Shown: piece by piece, positions 18,065 through 25,939 of the stretch
Numbering within the stretch: the first letter of the stretch is position 1
Layout: each line of letters opens with the position of its first letter
NCBI RefSeq assembly: GCF_900327775.1
Contig: NZ_OUMZ01000006.1
Span: 310,001-374,000 of the forward strand
DNA length: 64,000 nt
Source: Roseovarius sp. EL26
Lineage (GTDB): Bacteria > Pseudomonadota > Alphaproteobacteria > Rhodobacterales > Rhodobacteraceae
Direction of reading: 5' to 3'
Translations under genes and position numbers: made by a program
The notes under the pieces: generated by a model
Told to the model about the DNA's origin: nothing
The model's input: the letters and a program-made list of their open reading frames with translations, nothing else
The model's database searches: none

Positions 18065-19411
18065 TTAGAATCCAGTGCCGGGCTTCCCGGGCCACCATTC
18101 TGTTCCTGCCAGTGGAACACGTGCCATGGCAGCGGCTTCCATTGTCAGGGCAACCATGTCTTCGGGTTCCAGATTGTGCATGTGGTTATGGCCACAGGCA
18201 CGCGCGATGGTTTGCGCTTCCAAGGTCATCACCTTCAGGTAATTGCGTAGGCGGCGACCGCCTTCAATCGGGTCAAACCGGGCCATCAACTCGGGATCCT
18301 GCGTTGTGATACCTGCAGGATCGCGACCTTCGTGCCAGTCGTCATAAGCACCGGTTGTCGTGCCCAATTTATTGTATTCGCTTTCCCATTTCGGGTCATT
18401 ATCGCCCAAAGCGATTAACGCAGCGGTGCCAATAGCAACAGCATCTGCACCCAAGGCCAGCGCCTTGGCCACATCCGCGCCAGAGCGGATACCACCAGAA
18501 ACAACCAGCTGCACTTCGCGGTGCATGCCCATATCCTGCAAGGCTTGCACGGCGGGGCGAATGATCGCCAAGGTGGGCTGCCCGACGTGTTCGATAAAGA
18601 CATCCTGCGTAGCAGCTGTGCCGCCCTGCATGCCATCCAGAACAACAACGTCTGCACCGGCTTTGACGGCCAATGTGGTGTCAAAGTAGGGGCGTGCGCC
18701 CGCGATCTTCACGTAGATTGGTACTTTCCAATCGGTGATTTCGCGCAGCTCAAGGATTTTAATCTCCAGATCATCGGGTCCAGTCCAGTCAGGGTGGCGA
18801 CAGGCGGAACGCTGGTCGATCCCTTTGGGCAGGTTGCGCATCTCTGCAACTCGATCCGAGATTTTCTGACCCAGCAGCATACCTCCGCCGCCTGGCTTTG
18901 CGCCTTGGCCCACAACGATCTCAATCGCGTCCGCCTTGCGCAGGTCGTCGGGGTTCATACCGTAGCGCGATGGCAGGTATTGGTAGACCAGCTTAGAGGA
19001 ATGCCCGCGCTCTTCCGGGGTCATGCCGCCATCACCGGTGGTGGTTGATGTGCCGGCCGCATCGGCACCGCGACCTAGGGCTTCTTTGGCTGGACCTGAC
19101 AAGGCGCCAAAGCTCATCCCGGCGATGGTGATCGGGATGTCCAGCTCAATCGGGTTTTTGGCAAAGCGCGTTCCCAAGGTAACCTTGGTTTCACATTTTT
19201 CACGGTACCCTTCGAGAGGGTAGCGAGAGATCGACGCGCCCATAAAGAGAAGGTCATCAAAGTTTGGAACTTTGCGTTTGGCTCCACCGCCGCGGATATC
19301 ATAGATACCCGTCGCAGCGGCGCGGCGGATGTCGCTGTTTACGTCATTTGAAAATGTCGCAGACTGGCGAGGGGTCGTGTGTGGGATACCGTTATCGTCT
19401 GTATCTTTCAT
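18065..19411 (-). CDS. mgsC: N-methylglutamate synthase subunit C (GltB FMN-domain-like)
   Basis: This 448-residue protein corresponds to the FMN/iron-sulfur central domain of the glutamate synthase large subunit. Key segments are ITIAGMSFGALSGPAKEALGRGA, TGDGGMTPEERGHS, GQGAKPGGGGMLLGQKI, VDGMQGGTAATQDVF-like (VVLDGMQGGTAATQD), VSGGIRSGADVAKALALGADAVAIGTAALIALG and Cys residues near CGHNHMHNLEPED. With MgsA and MgsB it forms N-methylglutamate synthase, which moves the methylamino group from gamma-glutamylmethylamide to 2-oxoglutarate. Third gene of the mgsABC-gmaS unit, 11 bases after mgsB. Confidence 0.88.
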   Translation of the reverse strand: MKDTDDNGIPHTTPRQSATFSNDVNSDIRRAAATGIYDIRGGGAKRKVPNFDDLLFMGASISRYPLEGYREKCETKVTLGTRFAKNPIELDIPITIAGMSFGALSGPAKEALGRGADAAGTSTTTGDGGMTPEERGHSSKLVYQYLPSRYGMNPDDLRKADAIEIVVGQGAKPGGGGMLLGQKISDRVAEMRNLPKGIDQRSACRHPDWTGPDDLEIKILELREITDWKVPIYVKIAGARPYFDTTLAVKAGADVVVLDGMQGGTAATQDVFIEHVGQPTLAIIRPAVQALQDMGMHREVQLVVSGGIRSGADVAKALALGADAVAIGTAALIALGDNDPKWESEYNKLGTTTGAYDDWHEGRDPAGITTQDPELMARFDPIEGGRRLRNYLKVMTLEAQTIARACGHNHMHNLEPEDMVALTMEAAAMARVPLAGTEWWPGKPGTGF

Positions 19412-19422
19412 GACTATAATCC

Positions 19423-20106
19423 TTAGTAGGCTGCCGCGTTATCGACATCGAAATTATAAAGGTTCCGCGCTGAACCGTAGCGCGAGAACTCTTCTGGCTT
19501 GGCGTCTGAGCCAGCCTGCTCAAGTAGATCTTTGAGGATTTCGATATGTTCGGGGCGCATTTCTTTTTTCTCGCAGTCGGCACCGAGGCTTTTGACCTCG
19601 CCACGTACAAACAGGCGTGCCTCGTAGCAGCTATCGCCTAATGCATCACCGGCATCGCCGCAGACAACCAGATTGCCCGATTGTGCCATAAAGGCGGACA
19701 TGTGGCCAATGTTGCCGTGCACGACGATATTGATGCCCTTCATGGAAATACCGCAACGTGAGGCGGCATTGCCTTTGATCACCAGCAACCCACCGTGGCC
19801 GGTTGCACCAGCATACTGGCTGGCGTCGCCTTCGATCACAACTTTGCCTGACATCATGTTTTGCGCAACACCCGGACCAGCCGAGCCATGAATGTTCACA
19901 GTTGCCTGCTTGTTCATACCTGCGCAATAGTAGCCGGTTGAGCCCTTGACCGTCACTTCGATCGGGGCGTCCAATCCGACGGCAATGGCATGGCTGCCTT
20001 TGGCGTTGACGACTTCCCATGCGGTTTGATTGGTATCATCTGATTGAGCATGAAGCGCTTCATTCAGAGCACGCAGGCCATTGGCCTCTAGATCAAATGT
20101 CTGCAT
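19423..20106 (-). CDS. mgsB: N-methylglutamate synthase subunit B (GXGXG domain)
   Basis: At 227 residues this is the C-terminal beta-helix domain of glutamate synthase as a separate protein. Repeated Gly-rich turns mark each coil: GSTGYYCAGMNKQATVNIHGSAGPGVAQNM, GATGHGGLLVIKGNAASRCG and GNLVVCGDAGDALGDS. It presumably tunnels and structures the amidotransferase/FMN complex with MgsA and MgsC. The ATG at 20106 (protein starting MQTFDLEANG) is preferred to a longer frame reaching 20199, because mgsA ends at 20108 and the shorter start keeps the genes adjacent. Confidence 0.85.
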   Translation of the reverse strand: MQTFDLEANGLRALNEALHAQSDDTNQTAWEVVNAKGSHAIAVGLDAPIEVTVKGSTGYYCAGMNKQATVNIHGSAGPGVAQNMMSGKVVIEGDASQYAGATGHGGLLVIKGNAASRCGISMKGINIVVHGNIGHMSAFMAQSGNLVVCGDAGDALGDSCYEARLFVRGEVKSLGADCEKKEMRPEHIEILKDLLEQAGSDAKPEEFSRYGSARNLYNFDVDNAAAY

Positions 20107-20107
20107 C

Positions 20108-21001
20108 TTAATGGTTCCAGAAATAAACGGTTGCAGGTTCGGGTTCCCAAACGCGAGCCTCTTCGATGCCCGGCAGGTTGACCAGTGCCCGATATTCACT
20201 GCCGAAGGCGACGTATTGATCGGTTTCCGCCATCACAGCTGGTTTGCAAGCGATTGGGTCGCGAACAACGCCAAAGCCGTCTTTGGTGCCTACCACAAAG
20301 GTGAAGAAGCCATCGAGATCATCAAGCGAGTTCTCAAGCGCTTCGCCCAATGTGTCACCCTTCTGCATGCGCCATGTCAGATAGGCGGCAGCAACTTCGG
20401 TGTCGTTCTGGGTTTCTGTGTGGACCCCTTCACGGCCCAGTTTGCGGCGCAGCGAGTTGTGATTGGACAGTGATCCGTTATGCACAAGACACTGATCATC
20501 GCCAGTGTTGAACGGGTGTGCACCCATGGTGGTTACCGCTGATTCGGTCGCCATCCGGGTGTGGCCAATGCCATGCGATCCGCCCATTTTTGAAACTTCA
20601 AAGCGCGCGGCCACATCCTTTGGCAGGCCAACCTCTTTGTAGATCTCAAGCGTGTCACCACGGCTCATGATGCGGACGTCATCCATTTCCCGTAGTGCTT
20701 TTCTGGCGTCCGCCACTTTGTCAGAGGCGATTGCCAGAACCGCATGGGTGTCTTTGCGGGACAATGAAACCGATGTGCCGATCTGGGCGGTCAAGGTTTC
20801 TGCCAGATGAGGAAAGAGTGTCTCTGCCTCATCCGATTGCACGGTCAATTTCGAGGTACCACTTTCATCATCACCATAGATCGCAATGCCAGCACTATCC
20901 GGGCCACGATCAGTCATCGTGATCAGCATGTCAGTCAACATGTCACCCAGCTGCGGCTCAAGCGATTTGTCCTTCAGGAACAAGCCGACGATTCCACACA
21001 T
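20108..21001 (-). CDS. mgsA: N-methylglutamate synthase subunit A (class II amidotransferase)
   Basis: A 297-residue Ntn-hydrolase domain. The catalytic Cys is residue 2 (MCGIVGLFL), so removal of Met exposes the nucleophile. Further marks are MTDRGPDSAGIA, GIGHTRMATES with the substrate Arg, HPFNTGDDQCLVHNGSLSNHNSLR (oxyanion Asn-Gly) and TQNDTEVAAAYL. This is the amidotransferase domain of glutamate synthase as a free subunit. In this complex it would release the methylamine from gamma-glutamylmethylamide. First gene of its operon, with AAGGAGAAT upstream of the start. Confidence 0.88.
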   Translation of the reverse strand: MCGIVGLFLKDKSLEPQLGDMLTDMLITMTDRGPDSAGIAIYGDDESGTSKLTVQSDEAETLFPHLAETLTAQIGTSVSLSRKDTHAVLAIASDKVADARKALREMDDVRIMSRGDTLEIYKEVGLPKDVAARFEVSKMGGSHGIGHTRMATESAVTTMGAHPFNTGDDQCLVHNGSLSNHNSLRRKLGREGVHTETQNDTEVAAAYLTWRMQKGDTLGEALENSLDDLDGFFTFVVGTKDGFGVVRDPIACKPAVMAETDQYVAFGSEYRALVNLPGIEEARVWEPEPATVYFWNH

Positions 21002-21084
21002 ATTGAAATTCTCCTTGAATAAACCCGGGTGCCCGGGTGTCCGATTCTGAGACTAGCTCGAGATTTTGATAGAATCAACTACCT

Positions 21085-21099
21085 GGAATAAAATATTCC
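21085..21099. promoter_or_regulatory. Inverted repeat upstream of mgsA, probable operator or promoter element
   Basis: GGAATA-AAA-TATTCC is a perfect 6-base inverted repeat 84 bases before the mgsA start. Between it and the gene lies an 8-base tandem repeat CCCGGGTGCCCGGGTG (about 21025-21040). The region also has to carry the promoter of the mgsABC-gmaS operon. Confidence 0.45.
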
Positions 21100-21108
21100 T
21101 CTAATGAA

Positions 21109-21133
21109 GAAAGGGCGGAATGACCGCCCTTTC
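21109..21133 (-). terminator. Terminator downstream of amt and its small partner gene
   Basis: GAAAGGGCGG / CCGCCCTTTC form a 10-base stem with a 5-base loop. It lies 25 bases after the stop of the small membrane-protein gene, separating the amt unit from mgsA on the same strand. Confidence 0.75.
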
Positions 21134-21157
21134 GATTTGCTTGCCCTTATTGGGTGA

Positions 21158-21373
21158 TCAATAGAGTTCCAGCATCTTATCGATCTTGTCTTTCTCACCC
21201 ATCTTTCTGGCTTCTTCCAAATGTGCCGACTCGCGGACATATTGAATGCGGTGCCAACCTATCCAGAAGGCCACACCGAGCACGACCATCAGAATCTCGG
21301 AGCCCTGAAAAGGATACACCGGGCCGACTTCCGCCAGATCTACGGCCCAGCTTTCATAACCAATAGTAGACAT
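21158..21373 (-). CDS. Small single-pass membrane protein linked to amt
   Basis: A 71-residue protein with an acidic N-terminal third, one membrane helix (about EILMVVLGVAFWIGW, residues 26-41), then an Arg/Glu/Lys-rich cytosolic tail that looks helical (EEARKMGEKDKIDKMLELY). I do not recognise a named family. It starts 12 bases after the amt stop and has a good ribosome-binding site (AAGGAGAAGC), so it is certainly co-transcribed with amt. By analogy with small partners of membrane transporters it may regulate or stabilise Amt, but nothing in the sequence proves that. Confidence 0.75.
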   Translation of the reverse strand: MSTIGYESWAVDLAEVGPVYPFQGSEILMVVLGVAFWIGWHRIQYVRESAHLEEARKMGEKDKIDKMLELY

Positions 21374-21385
21374 TGTTGCTTCTCC

Positions 21386-22747
21386 TTACTTCGCTTCCAG
21401 AGCAGCTTTGTCGGCTGCAATGATATCGGCTTTTGCATCTTCGTAGGCGTGATGCTCTGCGTAATCGAGACCCATCAATTCAACATCCTCAGGAATACGT
21501 AGTACACCTGCAGCAGCTTGGATCTTGGCCAGACCCCAACCCGGCAAGAAGCCAAGCAAACCGAACATGATCACCGCACCGATTGTTTGACCAATGGGGT
21601 TGATTGTTGCGTAGCCTTCGTATGGTGACGATGGTGCGCCCCACAACATGAAACCAGCAATGATGAGACCAATAACACCGGAATATCCGTGCACGGCAAC
21701 CGCGCCGACTGCATCATCAAGTTTGAACTTACGTTCAACCCAATAGTGCAACTTGTACACAATCACCACGCCGACAGCGGCAACAAGCATCGCCTGAATC
21801 GGGTGATAAAGGTCATTACCGGCAGAGGCAGTGATAATCCCAGCAAGACCGCCAGAGAACGTCCAGAATGCATCGCCTCTAGATACCACATAGGCCGCCA
21901 TCAAACCGCCAGACAGTGACATCAGGAAGTTAAAGGTGATTGCCGATAGAGACGTCGGTGCAAGATAGATGTTCGTCGCGGTCCAAGTTGTTCCAACGAT
22001 TTGACCGTCTATAACTTCTGGTGAGATCGCAGGTACGTTGCACGCCGCGTAGAAACCCCAGAAGCCTGTATAGATTAGGAAGATCCCGATCGTTAGCATC
22101 CACGGGTTATGTGGTGGGATATCGCGTGGCGTGCCATCTGAAGCGAATTTGCCGAGACGTGGCCCAAGCACCATGATCACGCCAAGGGCGTAGCCACCGG
22201 CGATTGCGTGGATCACACCCGATGCATAGGCATCATGGTAACCCAGAACCTTGACCATCCAGCCATCATAATGCCAGCCCCAAGCCGCATCAATGATCCA
22301 CCAGACCGACCCAATCATGACTGCGTGCAGCCACAAGGCGGATGAGCGGATACGTTCAATTACTGAACCTGATACGATCGAAGCCGCTGTCCATGAGAAC
22401 AACAAGAACGCCGCCCAGAACACACCAGTAATGCGGTCTTGCAGGTTTGTACCCATGTTTTCGGACCAAGGTGTATACGCTGCCCCGGCTGCGGTATCGA
22501 TGCCGCCCATGCCCGGAAAGGCATTTGGGAAAGCCCAATAAATCCACCAACCAAAGAAGAAGAACGTTACCGTGACCAATGGAATGATCATAACGTTCTT
22601 CATCAAGGTGTGCATATGGTTTCGCCGTCTGCTGGCGCCGACCTCATACATGCAGAACCCCACATGAATGAGAAACATGAAGACGACAGTGACCCAGTAA
22701 TAGAACTCGGTAAACACCGTTGTCAGTGCATTGAGATTTCCGTCCAC
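21386..22747 (-). CDS. amt: Amt family ammonium/methylammonium transporter
   Basis: 453 residues with about eleven membrane helices of the Amt/Mep/Rh fold. The twin His residues of the conducting pore are present (ASGVIHAIAGG and AVAVHGYSGVIG). The N-terminus starts directly with FTEFYYWVTVVFMFLIHVGFCMYEVGASRRRN and shows no cleavable signal. The chain differs from standard AmtB in several places usually conserved: HGYSGVIG replaces the HGVGGI-type motif, and the outer Phe gate region reads FWAAFLLFSWTAASIV. The context (methylamine and dimethylamine genes on both sides, no glnK partner) suggests export or uptake of ammonium and/or methylammonium; direction and substrate are inferred. Confidence 0.87.
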   Translation of the reverse strand: MDGNLNALTTVFTEFYYWVTVVFMFLIHVGFCMYEVGASRRRNHMHTLMKNVMIIPLVTVTFFFFGWWIYWAFPNAFPGMGGIDTAAGAAYTPWSENMGTNLQDRITGVFWAAFLLFSWTAASIVSGSVIERIRSSALWLHAVMIGSVWWIIDAAWGWHYDGWMVKVLGYHDAYASGVIHAIAGGYALGVIMVLGPRLGKFASDGTPRDIPPHNPWMLTIGIFLIYTGFWGFYAACNVPAISPEVIDGQIVGTTWTATNIYLAPTSLSAITFNFLMSLSGGLMAAYVVSRGDAFWTFSGGLAGIITASAGNDLYHPIQAMLVAAVGVVIVYKLHYWVERKFKLDDAVGAVAVHGYSGVIGLIIAGFMLWGAPSSPYEGYATINPIGQTIGAVIMFGLLGFLPGWGLAKIQAAAGVLRIPEDVELMGLDYAEHHAYEDAKADIIAADKAALEAK

Positions 22748-23127
22748 GATTTCCCTCCCTAAAGTTTTTTATCGTGTTTTCCATAGGATGGCAGTTCACC
22801 CAAGGGAAACAATGTTTCATACTGGGGATAAATGAATCAATCTGTCAACGTTTTGTTGGCTTGCCTCTAATTATTGAGGGCAAGGCCGGATCAAATTATG
22901 TGCCTACTTCAGTGGATCTTCATGAGGTCTGTTTGCTAGCCTTTACATTGTCTTCTTTGAAGACAGTGATAACGATTCTGCCTGTCACTTTTGCCTCCTG
23001 AGGCATTTTCTTTCGGTCAAAAATTTGCCTATGGGGAAATAAATATGAATATCAGTATTGATTTTTGCGGGCAGATTTGCCTGTATTAGGGAAACATAAA
23101 ACGAAAATCAGCAAGGAGGGGTAGCGC
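22748..23127. promoter_or_regulatory. 380-base divergent regulatory region of amt and dmmD
   Basis: No gene is visible here. The region holds several symmetrical elements: GAAACA-A-TGTTTC at 22806-22818 (59 bases before amt), an imperfect hairpin around CTTGCCTC ... GAGGGCAAG (22859-22883), TGTCTTC-TTT-GAAGACA near 22948-22966, TGCCTC-CT-GAGGCA at 22992-23005, and two TTTGCCT ... GGGGAAA/AGGGAAA sites (about 23023-23040 and 23077-23097) before dmmD. The last two resemble sites near the XRE-cupin regulators. AAGGAGGGG just before 23128 is the dmmD ribosome-binding site. Confidence 0.45.
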
Positions 23128-24273
23128 ATGGCTATCATTTGGAGAACATCAGCGCTGTCGCAACGGCACGCAGAAATTGGCGGAGAACTGGAAGATTGGA
23201 ACGGTATGGGAACCGCATGGTTCTATGATCATTCCCCAGAACGCGCCGAGGCAGACTATGTTGCGATTCGCACTAAGGCGGGCCTGATGGATGTCTCCGG
23301 CTTGAAAAAGGTGCATCTTGTTGGTGAACATGCGGCCCAAGTGATTGACCGCGTCACAACCCGTAATGTTGAAAAAATCATGCCTGGTCGCTCCACCTAT
23401 GCCTCGATCCTGAATGAGCAGGGCAAGTTCATTGATGACTGTATTATCTATCGCCTGTCGGTAAACACTTGGATGGTTGTGCATGGTACTGGCGCTGGCA
23501 TGGAGCAACTTACAGCCGTAGCCGCTGGTAAAAACTGCGCTGTGATCTTTGATGACAATCTACATGATATGTCACTTCAGGGCCCTGTTGCCGTTGATTT
23601 CCTAGCCAAACATATTCCAGGCATTCGTGATCTGGCATATTTTGGCATCATGCAGACCAAGCTGTTTGGACGCGCGGTGATGATTTCGCGTACCGGGTAT
23701 ACCGGCGAACGTGGTTACGAAATTTTCTGTGAAGCCAAAGATGCAATTCACCTGTGGGACAGCATCCTGTCTGACGGTGCTGATATGGGCATTACGCCGG
23801 TTCAGTTCTCAACCCTCGATCTGTTGCGCACCGAAAGCTATCTGCTGTTCTATCCCGGTGACAACTCTGAGACCTATCCGTTTGACGATGAACCCTGCGG
23901 TGACACGCTGTGGGAGCTGGGCCTTGAGTTCACTGTATCCCCTGGAAAAACCGGCTTTATCGGTGCCGAAAACCATTATTCGGCCGAAGGCAAAGAGCGC
24001 TTCAAAATCTACGGTGTCGTGCTCGAAGGTATAACACCGGCTGACGAGGGTGCGATGCTCCTGCAGGACGGTAAGGAAGTGGGCGTTGTCACATTCGGCA
24101 TGCACTCATCTGTCAACAAACACAACGTCGGTATCGCACGGATGCCAGTTGCCTGTGCAACGCCGGGCACCAAGCTGACAGTTCGCAATGGCGATGGCAC
24201 CGAGATCGCCTGTACGGCAGAAGAGATGCCATTCTACGATCAAGATAAATCGATCCGCACCGCAAAGGGCTGA
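23128..24273 (+). CDS. dmmD: GcvT-like tetrahydrofolate aminomethyltransferase, DmmD type
   Basis: 381 residues of the GcvT/DmdA fold: MDVSGLKKVHLVGEHAAQVIDRVTTRN, ILNEQGKFIDDCIIYRLS, LQGPVAVDFLAKHIPG, SRTGYTGERGYEIFC, the glutamate contact in LDLLRTESYLLFY, and a short C-terminal barrel domain. Relatives pass a one-carbon unit to tetrahydrofolate; DmdA removes a methyl group from DMSP. Its position directly before the dimethylamine monooxygenase genes matches the dmmD-dmmA-dmmB-dmmC order described in marine bacteria, so it probably takes the formaldehyde equivalent from dimethylamine oxidation. A terminator separates it from dmmA. DmdA proper is a less likely alternative. Confidence 0.8.
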   Translation: MAIIWRTSALSQRHAEIGGELEDWNGMGTAWFYDHSPERAEADYVAIRTKAGLMDVSGLKKVHLVGEHAAQVIDRVTTRNVEKIMPGRSTYASILNEQGKFIDDCIIYRLSVNTWMVVHGTGAGMEQLTAVAAGKNCAVIFDDNLHDMSLQGPVAVDFLAKHIPGIRDLAYFGIMQTKLFGRAVMISRTGYTGERGYEIFCEAKDAIHLWDSILSDGADMGITPVQFSTLDLLRTESYLLFYPGDNSETYPFDDEPCGDTLWELGLEFTVSPGKTGFIGAENHYSAEGKERFKIYGVVLEGITPADEGAMLLQDGKEVGVVTFGMHSSVNKHNVGIARMPVACATPGTKLTVRNGDGTEIACTAEEMPFYDQDKSIRTAKG

Positions 24274-24282
24274 TCTGAACAG

Positions 24283-24308
24283 AAGGCGCCCTTTGGGGGC
24301 GCCTTTTT
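24283..24308 (+). terminator. Terminator between dmmD and dmmA
   Basis: AAGGCGCCC / GGGCGCCTT form a 9-base stem with a 5-base loop, followed by TTTTT. It lies 9 bases after the dmmD stop and 30 bases before dmmA, so read-through or a second promoter is needed to express dmmABC. Confidence 0.8.
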
Positions 24309-24338
24309 CATGTCACGTCTGGGAGGACCAAGAAAGCA

Positions 24339-24947
24339 ATGTCGAAATTCAAATTTCCGGAAAGCATTGGAAGTCGTCCGGTCTACGGTACGCTGGAGCC
24401 CCGTAAAGGCCCAGCTCATTTGATGATAGCAGATGCTGAGGGCGCAGAAGCCATTTTAGACCTTGCCAAGCAGAACGCCGATTTGATGGCGCAGACGCAT
24501 ATCATCTATATCCCTAAAGGGACCGGTGAAACCTATGTCGAGCAACTGAATGCCCTGAACCCCAAACAACTTTATGTCGGGCCTAGTTATGAGGCCTCGC
24601 TTCAGCGCCTGCGCAAGGTACTGGAAAATGCTCACATGGGATTGCAAGTCTATTTGACCGGCACCGAAGGTCTGATGGGGCAAGCCCAGAACGAAGCAAT
24701 GACCGCTGGTATTCCGCATACAGCGATCCAGCAAGAGCACCGCGGATCTGTCGCACGCCGGATGCAATGCGTACACTGCAAAGGCATCACCGAGGACGTG
24801 ATGACCGATCCGTTCGTCTGTGGTCACTGTGGCCTGAATCTGTTTGTGCGTGATCACTATTCGCGCCGACTTGCCGCGTTTCAAGGTGTCTGCATTGATG
24901 CAGAAGATCCCGGAAATGTGCCCGAATCAGTGGAGCTTTACAAATGA
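24339..24947 (+). CDS. dmmA: Dimethylamine monooxygenase subunit with zinc ribbon (DmmA family)
   Basis: 202 residues. The first ~135 residues are a Rossmann-like alpha-beta domain with no catalytic motif I can name (HIIYIPKGTGETYVEQL, QLYVGPSYEASLQRL). The C-terminus is a zinc ribbon with Cys144-x2-Cys147 and Cys161-x2-Cys164 (CVHCKGI ... CGHCGLNLFVRDHYSRR). This matches the small subunit found beside the reductase and haem subunit in dimethylamine monooxygenase clusters. It may carry electrons or stabilise the complex. The ribosome-binding site GGGAGG is clear and the stop overlaps dmmB by four bases. Letter assignment follows published gene order and could be swapped with dmmC in some databases. 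Confidence 0.8.
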   Translation: MSKFKFPESIGSRPVYGTLEPRKGPAHLMIADAEGAEAILDLAKQNADLMAQTHIIYIPKGTGETYVEQLNALNPKQLYVGPSYEASLQRLRKVLENAHMGLQVYLTGTEGLMGQAQNEAMTAGIPHTAIQQEHRGSVARRMQCVHCKGITEDVMTDPFVCGHCGLNLFVRDHYSRRLAAFQGVCIDAEDPGNVPESVELYK

Positions 24948-25930
24948 GCGCAGCCCCTCAAAAAGCCAAAGCTGGTGCCGAAAAAATCGCAGTTATTGTC
25001 GATGAGATTGTGCCGTTGAACGAACTGGTCACCCGGTTTCAATTTAAACGCAAGGACGGGCAGCCGTTTCCGCCGTTTTCTGGCGGTGCGCATACCGTGG
25101 TGGAAATGCAGGATGGGGACATTACCCGCCTGAACCCATATTCCTTAATGAGCGATCCGGCAGATTCGTCGAAATATTGCATTTCTGTGCGCCGTGATGA
25201 CGAAGGGCGTGGCGGATCTTTGTTCATGCACCGTAACGTTAATGTCGGGGATGAAATGACGCTGACCTATCCGGTCAACCTGTTTTCGCTGGATCTGCGG
25301 GCCAAAAAACATGTGTTTCTGGCCGGTGGTATCGGCATCACGCCGTTCAAGGCAATGATTGCCCAGCTCGAGCGCCTCAACGGCAACTGGGAACTACATT
25401 ATGCATGTCGTTCCGAGGCATTGGGCACGTATGCTGCGGATTTGACAGAGCATTTTCCAAATAATGTGCATATTTACTATGACGAGCAAAAGCAGGCGAT
25501 TGACTTGAATGGCTTGCTGGCTGGTCAACCTTTGGGGACGCATGTCTATGTCTGTGGTCCTGCGGGTATGATCAACTGGGTACACAGCACCGCCGAAGCT
25601 GCCGGTTGGCCTGCGGACAATGTGCATTCCGAGGAATTCTTGGCCCCACAACCGGGCAAGCCATTCCAGGTGCGCCTGTGCAAGTCTGATAAGGTGATTG
25701 AAGTTGGCGAGCATGAAAGCCTGCTGGAAGCGATTGAAAGATCGGGCGTCGAAGCACCGTTCTTGTGCCGTGGTGGGGCGTGTGGTCAGTGCGAAACCGA
25801 TGTGGTTGAATCTGATGGAGAGTTTATCCACCGCGATCACTGGCTGGAGCCCGAAGAGCATGCCAGTGGTAAGAAAATCATGCCCTGCGTTAGCCGTTTT
25901 GTCGGCAAATCGCTGGTTCTGGACCGATAG
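24944..25930 (+). CDS. dmmB: Dimethylamine monooxygenase reductase (FNR/2Fe-2S flavoprotein)
   Basis: A 328-residue phthalate-dioxygenase-reductase-like protein. An FMN-binding barrel (RLNPYSLMSDPADS) and an NAD(P)-binding domain (FLAGGIGITPFKAM, VYVCGPAGMINWV) are followed by a C-terminal plant-type 2Fe-2S ferredoxin with Cys275, Cys280, Cys283 and Cys315 (CRGGACGQC ... MPCVSR). It takes electrons from NAD(P)H to the haem-containing oxygenase subunit encoded next. It overlaps dmmA by four bases and is followed by dmmC after 9 bases, so the three genes form one unit. Confidence 0.9.
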   Translation: MSAAPQKAKAGAEKIAVIVDEIVPLNELVTRFQFKRKDGQPFPPFSGGAHTVVEMQDGDITRLNPYSLMSDPADSSKYCISVRRDDEGRGGSLFMHRNVNVGDEMTLTYPVNLFSLDLRAKKHVFLAGGIGITPFKAMIAQLERLNGNWELHYACRSEALGTYAADLTEHFPNNVHIYYDEQKQAIDLNGLLAGQPLGTHVYVCGPAGMINWVHSTAEAAGWPADNVHSEEFLAPQPGKPFQVRLCKSDKVIEVGEHESLLEAIERSGVEAPFLCRGGACGQCETDVVESDGEFIHRDHWLEPEEHASGKKIMPCVSRFVGKSLVLDR

Positions 25931-25939
25931 GGGAACAAG

